From assembly GCF_003260125.1 (NCBI RefSeq), contig NZ_QHKO01000001.1, forward strand, positions 248,001-312,000: a stretch of DNA of 64,000 nt. Reading direction: 5' to 3'. Source of the stretch: Lujinxingia litoralis. GTDB taxonomy: Bacteria; Myxococcota_A; Bradymonadia; Bradymonadales; Bradymonadaceae. The notes under the pieces are model-generated. The model made no database searches. It was not told the DNA's origin and saw only the letters and a list, made by a program, of their open reading frames with translations. The stretch's first letter is position 1, and every line of letters starts with the position of its first letter. The position numbers were made by a program, and so were the translations under genes. Shown in pieces: positions 36,299-46,500 of the stretch.

Positions 36299-37918
36299 TC
36301 AGGGCACAAAGAAGGTCGCGCGCGTATCGGTCGAAGCGGGGTCTCCGTTCACACCCGAGACGCTGCCCTTCTGACCGAAATCGTACGAGTCGTTGGTCCC
36401 GCCAACATCCACGCTCATCACCGTCTGCAGGCGGAAGGCCTCCCCGGGGAAGAGCAGCTCGGATTCCACTGCTCCCACCGCCACATCAACCGTCCAGCCG
36501 GCCTCCATATAAGCGGGCAGATAGCTCATGGCGTCGCGCACAATCGGGATCCCGGAGGACGGAAGGTAGCGGTACGCGCCGCCGGTGCTGCAGGCGATGT
36601 TCTGGAACTCGGCAATCGGCCCCACCCGACCGCTCTCATCGCGCGCCGGCATGCAATAGGTCGCGTCGAGCTTGTCATCGCCCGGGTACTGGATAGAGTC
36701 CGGCGCTCCACCGGAGGCACGGAAATACTGGACCTGGCGGCACTCCTCGAAGTTGCGGCAGTCGTCGTTAGACGCGCACTCTTCTTTGCCCTGATAGTAC
36801 ACGTGGTCGTCACGCAGGAGGTTCGCGTCGATTGCGGGGTCGATGTGCACGAACACCAGGGAGACCCCCATCTGCTCGGCCCGCGCGATCACCTGCTCGG
36901 CGCTGTTGCTGCTCGTTTGGAAGGAGTCCGGGTTGTCGGTGATCACCACCAGCGTGCGGGACTCCACGTCAGCGAGAGCCGCATCGCTAAAGCCCTGCTC
37001 CAGGACTTCGAGAATCCCGCCGTAGAGGAAGTTACGGTTGCCCTCGGTGGTGCTCGCATCCGTGAGGTTTTTATACGCCGACTGCGCCTGAGGGCTGCTC
37101 GTCGTCCAGAGCTTACCCGCGGAGACCTCATCCACGTGCGAGAACACCGAGGCGCTGGATCCACCATAAGACCAGAGCCCGAAGAAGCTCTGGCGCCCAT
37201 CCTCGCGTACCATCTGAGCGACCGTATTCCAGCTGCTCAACACTGCGCTAAGCGCGCTGTGGCGACGACCATTATAGTCAGTCGCGCGGGCGCGGTTCGG
37301 ACCAATATCCGGACCGGCGATCTGCTGAGCTTCTGCATCGACCTGGACCAGTTCACCCACGTCGCGAGGCAAAAAGCCACGCCAGGACCCCGCGCGAGAC
37401 ACGAGCACCCCGAGAGCATGGCTGGACTCATCCTGGCCTACGAAGGTTGGTGCCCCCGCTGTCTCCACCGTGGTGCTAAGATGGCACCGGTTCCCGAAAT
37501 CCGTGCCGCCCTGGTCCGCCACGGAGCACACAAACGAGTCCGGACACTCGGCAGTGCCGGCGCATACCCGGTCAGGCATCGAGAAGACCGACCCGGTGCT
37601 AAAGCTCACCGTCTCTCGGTCCAGGTTTACCGCCTGCAAGGAGACGTCATCATCAGGCTTGATCGGCGTGGAGTCGTTGGCCAGGAGCACAAAGCCCAGA
37701 CTGGCCTGCCCCGAAAGACCGCCGCACTGACCGCCCGCTTCATTGAAGCTGATGGGCTGCACGCTGTTGAAGCGACGCTCCGAGAAGCTGATCCGAGCCA
37801 CGGTATCGCAGCCCGTGGCCCCGAGAAGGGTCACACCAGCAAGCCCCATTAAGGTCGCCCAGGACAAGCGCGCCAGGCGCTTGGACCGGCGTCGCTCCGA
37901 ACTCAAGCCGTATGTCAT
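36299..37918 (-). CDS. cglB: CglB-like lipoprotein with von Willebrand factor A domain
   Basis: A 539-residue protein. A basic N-terminus and hydrophobic core end in the lipobox GATGC (Cys at about 37), predicting an outer-membrane lipoprotein. A Cys-rich section (about 60-150) is followed by a VWA-like alpha/beta region (about 160-370). Metal-ion-dependent site candidates include DxSxS-like spacing near QDESSHALGVLVS and the strand TLVVITDNPD. Further Cys pairs occur near 390-450 (EECASNDDCRNFEECRQV). Myxococcus CglB is an outer-membrane VWA lipoprotein, the gliding adhesin linking the Glt complex to the surface. The match rests on domain order plus the glt-like neighbours. AAGGA lies about 9 nt before the ATG. 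Confidence 0.7.
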   Translation of the reverse strand: MTYGLSSERRRSKRLARLSWATLMGLAGVTLLGATGCDTVARISFSERRFNSVQPISFNEAGGQCGGLSGQASLGFVLLANDSTPIKPDDDVSLQAVNLDRETVSFSTGSVFSMPDRVCAGTAECPDSFVCSVADQGGTDFGNRCHLSTTVETAGAPTFVGQDESSHALGVLVSRAGSWRGFLPRDVGELVQVDAEAQQIAGPDIGPNRARATDYNGRRHSALSAVLSSWNTVAQMVREDGRQSFFGLWSYGGSSASVFSHVDEVSAGKLWTTSSPQAQSAYKNLTDASTTEGNRNFLYGGILEVLEQGFSDAALADVESRTLVVITDNPDSFQTSSNSAEQVIARAEQMGVSLVFVHIDPAIDANLLRDDHVYYQGKEECASNDDCRNFEECRQVQYFRASGGAPDSIQYPGDDKLDATYCMPARDESGRVGPIAEFQNIACSTGGAYRYLPSSGIPIVRDAMSYLPAYMEAGWTVDVAVGAVESELLFPGEAFRLQTVMSVDVGGTNDSYDFGQKGSVSGVNGDPASTDTRATFFVP

Positions 37919-38105
37919 TGCATCATTCCTTACTGCGAGTTGTTCTATGTCGGCGTCACCGTCTTATCGCCACGCGTCGTAGGGCATGTACCCGGGTGCG
38001 ACGAAGCGCAGTTCTGGTGCGCTTATTAATCCGGCGAACCGTTCTACCCGAAGGGTGGGATGTGCGCAAGCCGGCCGAAGCCACGCAAACAAGAAGCCCT
38101 AACGC

Positions 38106-38138
38106 ATCAAGCCCGACCTCATCGAGGTCGGGCTTGAT
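38106..38138 (-). terminator. Hairpin after tRNA-Phe
   Basis: Arms 38106-38120 and 38124-38138 form a perfect 15-bp stem with a 3-nt loop, 17 nt past the tRNA 3' end. There is no strong T-run on the minus strand, so it may also be a processing hairpin. Confidence 0.6.
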
Positions 38139-38155
38139 ATGCATTTAAACTTTGA

Positions 38156-38228
38156 TGCGAAGGGGCGGGCTCGAACCGCCGACACCGGCCTTTTCAGGGC
38201 CGTGCTCTACCTACTGAGCTACCTTCGC
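38156..38228 (-). tRNA. tRNA-Phe (anticodon GAA)
   Basis: A 73-nt cloverleaf on the minus strand. The 7-bp acceptor stem is GCGAAGG paired with CCTTCGC, with discriminator A. The D arm has TAGCTCAGTAGGTAGAGC. The anticodon stem GGCCC/GGGCC-type encloses the loop CTGAAAA with GAA at 34-36. The T arm contains GGTTCGAGCC. CCA is not encoded. It reads Phe codons TTC and TTT. Confidence 0.95.
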
Positions 38229-38306
38229 TTGCTTTGGCCTTGGGGGGTGTTCCCCGCTGACAAGGAGACTTATAGGGCGATTAAAAATTACTGTCAACAG
38301 GTTTTC

Positions 38307-38771
38307 TTACTCTGCCGGTACTTTTTTTTCGTCGGCCCCTTTTTGGCCCTCACCGAGCTGCAGAAGCTCAATGCCCAGGGTGCTGGCAACCTTGTAGATC
38401 CGAGCGTCCCGGTAGAACTCGCCAAAGATGATGCGACGGATCCCGGCGTTGACGATCATTTTAAAACACTGCCAGCAGGGAGACGCCGTGATGTAGATGT
38501 CAGCGCCATCAATGGCCACCCCATTGCGCGCGGCCTGAATGATCGCGTTGGCCTCGGCATGAATGGTTCGCACGCAGTGGCCTCCCTCCATCATATGGCC
38601 GACTTCATCGCAGTGCTCCAGGCCCCGCACACTGCCGTTATAGCCGGTTGAGAGAATCGTGCGCTGGCGTACGATCACCGCGCCCACGTGTTTGCGATCG
38701 CAGGTCGCGCGGGTCGCCACCTGAGCGGCGATTGCCATGAAATAGTCATCCCAGCTTGCGCGCTCGTCCAT
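38307..38771 (-). CDS. Deoxycytidylate (dCMP) deaminase
   Basis: A 154-residue zinc enzyme. The motif HAEANAI (catalytic His and Glu) and PCWQC (two zinc Cys) define the cytidine/dCMP deaminase fold. Further family marks are WDDYFMAIAAQVATRATC near the start and VGAVIV. It converts dCMP to dUMP for dTMP synthesis and is the length of ComEB-type deaminases. GGGAG lies 8 nt before the ATG. It lies 79 nt after the tRNA-Phe gene start, transcribed towards it. The C-terminal tail is charged and Lys-rich. An alternative role in RNA or competence-linked deamination is not excluded. Confidence 0.92.
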   Translation of the reverse strand: MDERASWDDYFMAIAAQVATRATCDRKHVGAVIVRQRTILSTGYNGSVRGLEHCDEVGHMMEGGHCVRTIHAEANAIIQAARNGVAIDGADIYITASPCWQCFKMIVNAGIRRIIFGEFYRDARIYKVASTLGIELLQLGEGQKGADEKKVPAE

Positions 38772-38794
38772 TCGAAGCTCCCGCGTGTGTGGTT

Positions 38795-39397
38795 TCAGTC
38801 GTTAAGCGCCCGCGCGCTGATCTCTTCGCAGGCCTGCTGCCACCCGCTCGCCTTCGACGGGTGCCAGCCGGGCCCAACGCTAACCTGCCAATGCCCCGAC
38901 GTCGATACTTCCGCGGATACAAGCGGAGACTTGCCGACCTCCTGCAGCACCGAGGGAACCCGCCCGGGCCCGGCCACCAGCCAGGTCTGCGGGCCTGCGT
39001 CACCGAGACGATCGCTGCGTATAAACACCTCCGGATCGTATCCCGCAAGCTCGGCACTGATCCGCGCGATGCGCTCGCGGGCGGCCTCTTCATCATCGAT
39101 TCCGTCGAGCCTGGCAAGCAGCCGGGGGCGCTCGCCATGCTTGCCCGTCGCCAGCGCCAGGAGCCCCCCTTCCAGACGAACCACCACCATCTGCGTGCGC
39201 TGGGTCAGTGTATCGACGATCAGGCGGTCGGCCTCAAACGCTCGCCACTGACCGCGCTGATTGAGATCGTAGGCCTGGGCCGGCAGGGCGGCCGCGCGCA
39301 GCGCCAGCGCCCACACCACACGGACCCTCTCGGCATCATCAAGCACATGCCGGCTGAGCGCCCAGATTAGCTGATAGGTTGAAGGAACAGAGGACAT
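38795..39397 (-). CDS. Hypothetical protein
   Basis: A 200-residue protein of unrecognised family. The N-terminal half has helices and hydrophobic strands (YQLIWALSRHVL, MVVVRLEGGLLALATG). The C-terminal half contains PQTWLVAGPGRVPSVLQEVG and SGHWQVSVGPGW. There is no signal peptide or TM helix, so it is probably cytoplasmic. It ends 24 nt before the dCMP deaminase gene on the same strand, so the two are likely co-transcribed. The ATG at 39397 has GGAG about 11 nt upstream, while the in-frame start at 39502 has none. No function is offered. Confidence 0.6.
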   Translation of the reverse strand: MSSVPSTYQLIWALSRHVLDDAERVRVVWALALRAAALPAQAYDLNQRGQWRAFEADRLIVDTLTQRTQMVVVRLEGGLLALATGKHGERPRLLARLDGIDDEEAARERIARISAELAGYDPEVFIRSDRLGDAGPQTWLVAGPGRVPSVLQEVGKSPLVSAEVSTSGHWQVSVGPGWHPSKASGWQQACEEISARALND

Positions 39398-39534
39398 AGG
39401 CAAGGACTCCGAAGACCCGATACAGGGAGCGATCTTGTCGGGAGCAGCCCTGGCGCTTAATCTCCCGGCTCTCGACGGCGGCCCCCCCGGGAGGCGCCGC
39501 ACGCGACGTCATCTACAGATACTCAAGGATATTT

Positions 39535-40968
39535 ATGGCGGCCTGGCTGGACCACATCGCTCTTTACACCGACCTCTACGAGCTGACCATGGCTCAGGGC
39601 TACTTCCGGGAGGGCAAGGCCGACCAACGCGCCTGCTTTGACTACTTCTACCGCACCCCGCCCTTCTCGGGAGGATATGTGGTCTTTGCCGGGCTGGCCA
39701 CGCTGCTGGAGATCCTGGAGGATCTGCACTTCGACGCCGCCTCGCTGGAGTTTTTAAAGGAACAGGGCTTTGACGCCGACTTTCTGGCCCGTCTGAGCGA
39801 GTTTCGTTTCCAGGCCGAGATTCGCTCGCCGCCTGAAGGGACGCTGATCTTCCCTTACGCCCCGGTGCTTCAGGTACGGGGCACCCTGCTGGAAGCCCAA
39901 CTGGTCGAGACGCTTCTTCTGAACCTGGTCAACTTCCAGTCGCTCATCGCCACCAAAGCCTCGCGCATGCGCGAAGTCGCCGGCGAGCGCCTCCTGGTCG
40001 ACTTCGGACTGCGGCGAGCCCATGGCTTTGGCGGCCTGCACGCCTCACGCGCGGCGGTGGTCGGTGGCTTTGATGCCACGTCCAACGTACTCGCGGGCAT
40101 GCATTACAACATCCCCCTCTCGGGCACCCTGGCCCATGCCTGGATTCAGTCCTTTGATCGTGAAATCGACGCCTTCCGCACTTTCGCCGAGCACTACGGC
40201 GACGCCTCAGTGCTCCTCGTCGACACCTACGACACACTCAAAAGCGGTGTCCCCAACGCCATCACGATCGCCGGCGAGCTGCGGGCCCGCGGCCACGAGC
40301 TCAAAGCCATCCGCCTCGACAGCGGTGATCTGGCCTACCTGGCACGGCGCGCCCGGAAGATGCTTGATGACGCCGGCTTCCCCGACGTCAAAATCGCCGC
40401 CTCCAACAACCTCGACGAGCACGTGATCCGCAGCCTGCTCGTCGATCAGCAGGCCCCGATCGACATCTTCGGCGTAGGCACCCAGCTGGTCACCGCTTAC
40501 GATGACCCGGCACTGGGCGGAGTCTACAAACTCGCCACGCTCGACGAAGTCCCCCGCATCAAGCTCTCCGACAGCCTGCGCAAGATGACCTTCCCGGGCG
40601 ATAAACAGGTCTTCCGGATCCGTGACGCCGAGGGCCAGTTCTACGCCGATGCCGTCGCGCTTGATCACCAGACGCATGTCGAACGCATCCATCATCCCCA
40701 CGAGCCCCACAAAGAGGTGGACATCAGCCAGCTCGACCAGGAGTTGCTGCTCCAGCCGGTGATGCAACATGGCGAGCGAATCGGCACGCTGCACTCGGCC
40801 TTTGAAGCCCGCGCTTATTGCCGCCAGCAGCTCGCGCAGCTCCCGGCCGAACACCGACGCTTTCACAACCCACACCTCTATAAGGTAGGACTGAGCACGG
40901 CGCTGCGCGATCAACGCGATGAGGCCGTGGCGCGGGCGCGCAAGCACCTGAGCGATCGTCCGACATGA
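39535..40968 (+). CDS. pncB: Nicotinate phosphoribosyltransferase
   Basis: A 477-residue enzyme joining nicotinate to PRPP to make NaMN, the first step of the Preiss-Handler NAD salvage route, in the cytoplasm. Family marks are YTDLYELTMAQGYF at the start, FRTFAEHYGD, LLVDTYDTLKSG (phosphate contact), IRLDSGDLAYL, ASNNLDEHVI and FGVGTQLVTAYDDPALGG near 305-325. His in RRAHGFGG matches the region of the phospho-His. The length fits the bacterial PncB type 2 group (about 470). AAGGA lies 5 nt before the ATG. It is divergent from the unknown protein at 38795 and ends 63 nt before the two-component pair. Confidence 0.95.
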   Translation: MAAWLDHIALYTDLYELTMAQGYFREGKADQRACFDYFYRTPPFSGGYVVFAGLATLLEILEDLHFDAASLEFLKEQGFDADFLARLSEFRFQAEIRSPPEGTLIFPYAPVLQVRGTLLEAQLVETLLLNLVNFQSLIATKASRMREVAGERLLVDFGLRRAHGFGGLHASRAAVVGGFDATSNVLAGMHYNIPLSGTLAHAWIQSFDREIDAFRTFAEHYGDASVLLVDTYDTLKSGVPNAITIAGELRARGHELKAIRLDSGDLAYLARRARKMLDDAGFPDVKIAASNNLDEHVIRSLLVDQQAPIDIFGVGTQLVTAYDDPALGGVYKLATLDEVPRIKLSDSLRKMTFPGDKQVFRIRDAEGQFYADAVALDHQTHVERIHHPHEPHKEVDISQLDQELLLQPVMQHGERIGTLHSAFEARAYCRQQLAQLPAEHRRFHNPHLYKVGLSTALRDQRDEAVARARKHLSDRPT

Positions 40969-41031
40969 TCGCTCGGGCCAGCTGCCCCCCCCCCTCTCCC
41001 TTCCGCCTCTTCCGTTAAAGAAGTCAGCCTG

Positions 41032-41739
41032 ATGTCCAAGCTCATTCTCATCGTCGAAGACGAACACGACCTGGTTCAAAACCTCGAGTACAACCTGCGG
41101 CGGGAGGGGTTCGAGGCGATCTCGGCGGCCACCGGGCATCAGGCGCTTGCTCGCCTCAAAGAGCGCCCGCTTCCCGATCTCCTCCTCCTTGATTTGATGC
41201 TCCCGGATCTCTCGGGCTACGAGGTCTGCCGCCGGGTGCGCGCCGACCAGACCACTCGCCATATCCCGGTGTTGATGCTGACCGCCCGTGGCGAGGAACA
41301 CGAGCGGGTGCAGGGCTTTGAGTCCGGAGCCGACGACTACGTGGTCAAACCCTTCAACGTGCGCGAGCTGATGCTCCGGGTCCGCGCCGTGCTTCGCCGC
41401 ACCGAAAGTGCCGAGGAGGAACCTCGCCCCGGCGAGGTGATCTTCGGACGACTCAAAGTCGACCTCCCCGGCGTGCGCGTCTGGGTGGATGAAGAGCCGG
41501 TCAGCCTCACTGCGCTGGAGTTTCGCCTCCTGGAGACCCTCTTCTCCCGGCGCGGCCGCGCCCAGTCGCGCGAGGTCCTCTTAAGTGATGTGTGGGACAT
41601 TCAGGCCGACGTGATGACGCGCACGGTCGACACGCACATCAAGCGCCTGCGCGAGAAGCTCGGCCCCTGCGGGGCCTACATCGAAACCCTGCGCGGGATC
41701 GGCTACCGCTTCTGCGCCACGCCTCCTGAACAGGGCTGA
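41032..41739 (+). CDS. OmpR/PhoB-type response regulator
   Basis: A 235-residue two-domain regulator. The receiver domain (1-120) has the acidic pair at EDEHD, the phospho-acceptor D54 in LLLDLMLPD, Thr in MLTARG and Lys in VVKPFNVREL. The C-terminal winged helix (about 135-230) has LTALEFRLLETL and RTVDTHIKRLREKLG, the PhoB/OmpR recognition helix. PhoB-type proteins activate genes when phosphorylated by a partner kinase. The partner is the next gene, 10 nt downstream. The PhoB name is inferred from the kinase having PhoR layout; phosphate control is not shown by a pho box here. Confidence 0.95.
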   Translation: MSKLILIVEDEHDLVQNLEYNLRREGFEAISAATGHQALARLKERPLPDLLLLDLMLPDLSGYEVCRRVRADQTTRHIPVLMLTARGEEHERVQGFESGADDYVVKPFNVRELMLRVRAVLRRTESAEEEPRPGEVIFGRLKVDLPGVRVWVDEEPVSLTALEFRLLETLFSRRGRAQSREVLLSDVWDIQADVMTRTVDTHIKRLREKLGPCGAYIETLRGIGYRFCATPPEQG

Positions 41740-41749
41740 CGAGACCCGG

Positions 41750-43519
41750 GTGTTTCTAACCTTTCGAAGCAAAATCTTCGCGATCGCGGTCGCGCTCATC
41801 GGGCTCTTCCTGCTCATCGGCGCGCTCTCGGTGCATCGCACGATGAGCGCGTGGACCGAAGCCCGCATCGAAGCCGACCTCCACCAGCGCGCGCGCCTGG
41901 TGGAGGCCGCGCTTCCCGCCACCAGCGCGCTGCCGCACGATGACGATCCCGGCCTCCAGGCCACCGTCGATCGCCTGAGTCAGGCCTCCCAGACACGCAT
42001 CACCCTGATCGCCGCCGACGGCCAGGTGTTGGCCGACTCCCATCTGGAAACCGACGAAGCGATCGAAGATCACGCCAACCGCCCCGAAGTCGTCGCGGCG
42101 ACCACCTCGGGGTTTGGGCGCGCCCGGCGTCATAGCGAGTCGCTCGGCACCGACCTGCTCTACGTGGCGATCCCGGCCTCCCGGACCGACTTCGACGGGG
42201 TGGTCCGCCTCTCGGTACCCCTGGATGAGATCGATCAGGTGCTCAACCGCCTGCGCACCGTGGCCCTCTTTGGCGCCCTGGCCGGCCTGGTGATCGCGAT
42301 CTTTTTGAGCAGCATCGCCACCCGGCTGATGTCCGGCACCCTGCAAGAGTTGCTGACCCATGCCCGCGGAGCCACCGACGAAGACGAGGACGCGCTGGAA
42401 GCCCACGCCCCCGATAACTCGCCACCCAGTTCCCGCTCGGTACGCCAGCTCACCGAAGCGCTGGAGCGCAGCGTCGGCTCGCTGGCCCAGGAGCGCGATC
42501 GCTTCGGAGCGGTCCTCAATGGCATGTCCGAAGGCGTGGTGGCCACCGACGCCCACCTCACGGTGACGCTGATCAACCGGGCCGCCCGCGCGCTCCTCGG
42601 CTTAGAGCGCGACGCCCGGGGCCGCGATCTCTCCGACCTGATGCCCCCGGCCACCCTGGAACAACTCACCGAGGCCGCGCGCCGCGGACGCGGCATCTCC
42701 GCCGAGTTCCAGCTCGCCTCCCCCCTGATGCGCACGATCCTGGTCCGGGCCGCCTGGTCGCACACCGGCCCGGGCCTCATCCTGGTCCTTCACGACGTCA
42801 CCGAACTGCGCCGCCTGGAGACCGTACGCCGCGACTTCGTGGCCAACGTCTCCCACGAGCTGCGCACCCCGGTGGCCGTCATCCAGGCCAATAGCGAAAC
42901 CCTCCTCAGCGGCGCGCTGGATGACCCCGACGCCGCCCGCACCTTCACCCGCGGCATTCACCGCAACGCCGAGCGCCTCACGCGTCTGATCGCCGATCTC
43001 CTCGACATCGCCCGCCTGGAGGCCGAGCAGGCCAACCTGGCGCCCAGGCCCCTTGGCGCCCGGGCCGCGGTCCTCGAAGCCCGCGAGGCCCTCCACGCTG
43101 CCGACGACGTCTCCTTCTCCCTGGAGATCGATCCGAAGCTCACCGTCCTGGCCGATCCCCGCGCCCTGGATCAGGTCCTGGTCAACCTGCTCGATAACGC
43201 CATCAAGCACCTCCCGGAGCCCGGCCCCATCATCGTGCGCGCCCACACCCCCGCCGACTCCGACCACGTGCGCTTCGAAGTCATCGATCAGGGCCCGGGC
43301 ATCGATCCGCGCCATCACCAGCGCCTCTTCGAGCGCTTCTACCGGGTTGATAAGGGGCGAGCCACGCATATGGGTGGCACCGGCCTGGGGCTCTCGATTG
43401 TCAAACACCTGATCAGCGCCCAGGGCGGGCAGGTGGGCTATGAGCCCAACCACCCCCACGGCTCAATCTTCTGGTTCACGCTGCCGGCGGCCCCCCCCGC
43501 TACGAGCGCGGCGCGCTGA
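41750..43519 (+). CDS. PhoR-like sensor histidine kinase
   Basis: A 589-residue inner-membrane kinase starting at GTG. A first TM helix (about 8-28) and a second (about 166-186) frame a periplasmic sensor of about 130 residues. A HAMP-like linker follows, then a PAS-type domain (about 240-350), then HisKA with the phospho-acceptor H in NVSHELRTP (about H368). The ATPase has the N box LVNLLDNAIKHL, G1 DQGPGI, the F box LFERFYR and G2 GGTGLGLSI. The layout matches PhoR, so it should phosphorylate the adjacent regulator; the sensed signal is unknown. It is translated almost directly after the regulator stop. Confidence 0.94.
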   Translation: MFLTFRSKIFAIAVALIGLFLLIGALSVHRTMSAWTEARIEADLHQRARLVEAALPATSALPHDDDPGLQATVDRLSQASQTRITLIAADGQVLADSHLETDEAIEDHANRPEVVAATTSGFGRARRHSESLGTDLLYVAIPASRTDFDGVVRLSVPLDEIDQVLNRLRTVALFGALAGLVIAIFLSSIATRLMSGTLQELLTHARGATDEDEDALEAHAPDNSPPSSRSVRQLTEALERSVGSLAQERDRFGAVLNGMSEGVVATDAHLTVTLINRAARALLGLERDARGRDLSDLMPPATLEQLTEAARRGRGISAEFQLASPLMRTILVRAAWSHTGPGLILVLHDVTELRRLETVRRDFVANVSHELRTPVAVIQANSETLLSGALDDPDAARTFTRGIHRNAERLTRLIADLLDIARLEAEQANLAPRPLGARAAVLEAREALHAADDVSFSLEIDPKLTVLADPRALDQVLVNLLDNAIKHLPEPGPIIVRAHTPADSDHVRFEVIDQGPGIDPRHHQRLFERFYRVDKGRATHMGGTGLGLSIVKHLISAQGGQVGYEPNHPHGSIFWFTLPAAPPATSAAR

Positions 43520-43549
43520 CCTACGCGCCACGCCACGCTCGCTGGCCGC

Positions 43550-46500
43550 TTAAGCGCGGTGGGCCCACCACAAACCGCCGCCGGCGCCGCCCACCAGCAC
43601 ACGATCGGCATCCACAACGTGCAGGCAGCTGATCTTTGCCGGCACCGGCGACGTGCCCCGGCGCTGGTACGTACCCCCGTCAAACTCCACCAGCGCGTAC
43701 TCCCCGGCCAGAAGCGACTCGCCATCGGGACTCCAGCGCGGGTTCGGCAGCGATTCTCCCGTATGAACCCGCGCTACCAGCTCGCCGCTGCCGGCATCGA
43801 GCACCACCACCGAGTTGTCCCAGCGCGAGATCGCCAGGCGACCATCGCCCGCCGCCAGCCCGTAGATGCTCCCCCTTTCGGTGGGAGGCAACATAAAGGT
43901 CCCGACCTGCTCCCGACGCTCCAGATCCCAGATAAAGAGCTGACGGTCGTCGTACCCGGCACAGGCCAGATGCTTCGCGTCGATTCGCTCCCAGAAAAAC
44001 ACAAACGAATCGGCAAAAGACCCACTGGCATGCAGCCTGGTGCCATCTTCCAGTGAGAGCCACACCAGGCCATCGTCGTCGGCGACCACCACCTCATTGC
44101 CGACCACCGCCAGGTGCTCGGCTCTGCCGATCTCACGCACCCACAGCTCCTTGCCGCTTGCCAGGTCGAAGGCCGCCGCAAACTCGCTCCCCGAGAGCAC
44201 CAGGGTCAGGCCATCCTCCGAGAGTCCTACCGCGCAGACCCGTTCGTCACACGAGGGGGTAAAGGCCCGCCGCGCACGCCCGCTCTGGCGATCCCACTCG
44301 ATGGCCGTGCCATCGTCACTGGCGGTGTAGATGAAGTGCTCGCTGCAGATGATGCCGCTGACTTCGTCGGTGTGGTAAGGCGCGGCATCTTCTCCCAGCG
44401 GCTGCCCCTCGGGTGACCAGGCCAGAACTCGTCTGAGCCGGCCCGCCGCATACACCTCGCCGGTCAGCGGATGGAGGTCCATTCCGAAGACCTCGTCATC
44501 CTGATGACCTTTAAAACGCTTGCGACGGGGTTTGGCCGGCGCGGAGATGTCGACACGGGTTACCCCACACTGCGCACCGGCCCAGGAGGCCAGGTAGAGC
44601 ACATCGCCCGAGGCCCCCACCCGCACCCGGGCAACGCCGCCCTGCTTGATCGTCTCCTCCTCAAGCTCCGCGCCCTCCAGATCGAAAACCCGCACCTTCG
44701 TCACTCCGGCCGCATACACGCGCTGGCGCGACACATCCACCGCCACATCGGCGCCGCCGTGCTTCTTCACCGTGACCTGCGGGCCGGTGGCCTCCCGGGC
44801 GATGAAGTGCGTGGCGTTGTCGGTGATGATGACCAGGCGCTCCTCATCGATCCAGGCCACGCCGTTGACGTCATCGCGATCCTCATAGGTCCAGACGTGT
44901 TCCACCGGGACCGGCGAGCTCCCTGCCACAAACCCCGCGCCCACCGCCTCGCTAACACCGCGCACATCCCACAGACGCAGCGTCTGATCGTCGGAGACCG
45001 ACGCCAGCCACTGCCCCGAGGGCGAAAACGCCAGCTTGCGCACCCCGCCGGAGTGTCCCTCGGCGGGCTTGAGGTTGGCGACCATCGCCCCGCTCCTCGG
45101 ATCGAGCAGCTGCAGGTGCCCCCCGTGAGCCCCCACCGCCAGCAGCGAGCCTTCGGGGTTGAAGCCCACGTCGTAGATCCAGCCCATCGCGCTGGCAAAG
45201 CGCCGCACCTCCAGCCCCTCGCGATCCAGAAGGCGCGCGCCCTCCTCGCTGCCCACGGCCAGCCACTGACCATCGGGCGACCAGGCCAGCGCGTTGACAT
45301 TGACTCCCACCACCCCCGGGCTGACGCTCAGCGATTCAAAGCGCCACCCCGGGGCCGCCTCCTCGGCCGCGTCCACCGGCGCCGAGATGTAGCGTTGAAC
45401 CCGGGTGGCCGCGCCGTCGTAGTCGTACTTAAACGTGTCGGCCTCCCGATACATCACGTTGCCCGCACCCAGCAGCGCCCCCAGGAGGCGGTCGGCGCTC
45501 TCGTGGTTCAACGCCGCCAGCGCCGCGATCACATCTTCGGCAACCTGATGCTCATCGCGGACGTACCCGTAGAGGTAGTGCTCATAACGCAGGGGCACCC
45601 GACGCGCCCAGTCCACGCAGGCCTGGATGAGCGCCTCGTCGTCGAGCTCATGCTCGGCCACCGACGCGATGACGTTATGCAAAAAGATCGCGTGCGGGTC
45701 TTCGAGCAGCCCGATCAACGCCTCCACATCCCTGGCTGCCACCAGCTCATCGACGGTGACGCGATCGGCAAAGCGCAGCTCCACCTGCTGCCCCATCGTC
45801 TCCAGCGCTCCGAGCGCCGCCTGGCGCACCTCGGCGTAGGGATGCTGAAGCAAGAGCTCGGCCTCGTGCACCGCCCGGGCCCGGTCACCAAGCGAGGGCA
45901 GGAGCTCGGCCAGCGTGCTCTGAAGCTCGCGATCCTCGTACTTGTTCGGCTCAATCACGCTCAAGGCCTGGTAGACCAGCGCCTCGTCCAGCGCGCCTCC
46001 CCGGGCCACCTGCGCGTACGCCAGCATCACCTTTTCATAGAGCAGCTCCAGCTCGCCCACCTGGGGGGCCAGATGCGCCTTGAGCGCCTCAATAGCCCCT
46101 TGAGTGCCACAGCGAGACAGCCCCACCATCGCCGGGCGGCTAAAGCGCGTGGCCAGCGCCGGGATCAGCGCCTCGGTGGCCTCCTGCCCGCCGAGCCTCC
46201 CCAGGTTCACCAGCAGGCGCGGGAGCACACTCTCGGGCGCGCGCTTAAGCAACGCCACCATCGGCGCCACGCAGCTGGCATCCCCCAGCTGCCCGACCCC
46301 GTCGAGCAGCGCCCAGACCACATCCTTCTGCTTGATCTCCGCGCTCCAGTCCTCCGGCGCCCAGATCAGCTCGTCGAGCATCTTCAAAAAGGTCGGAACC
46401 GCCTCGCGCTCCCCCAGAATGGTGAGCGCATAGACGGCCTGGCGCTCCTCCCGAAAATACTCCGTGCCCACACCGAGGAACCAACTGGCGAGCTCGACCA

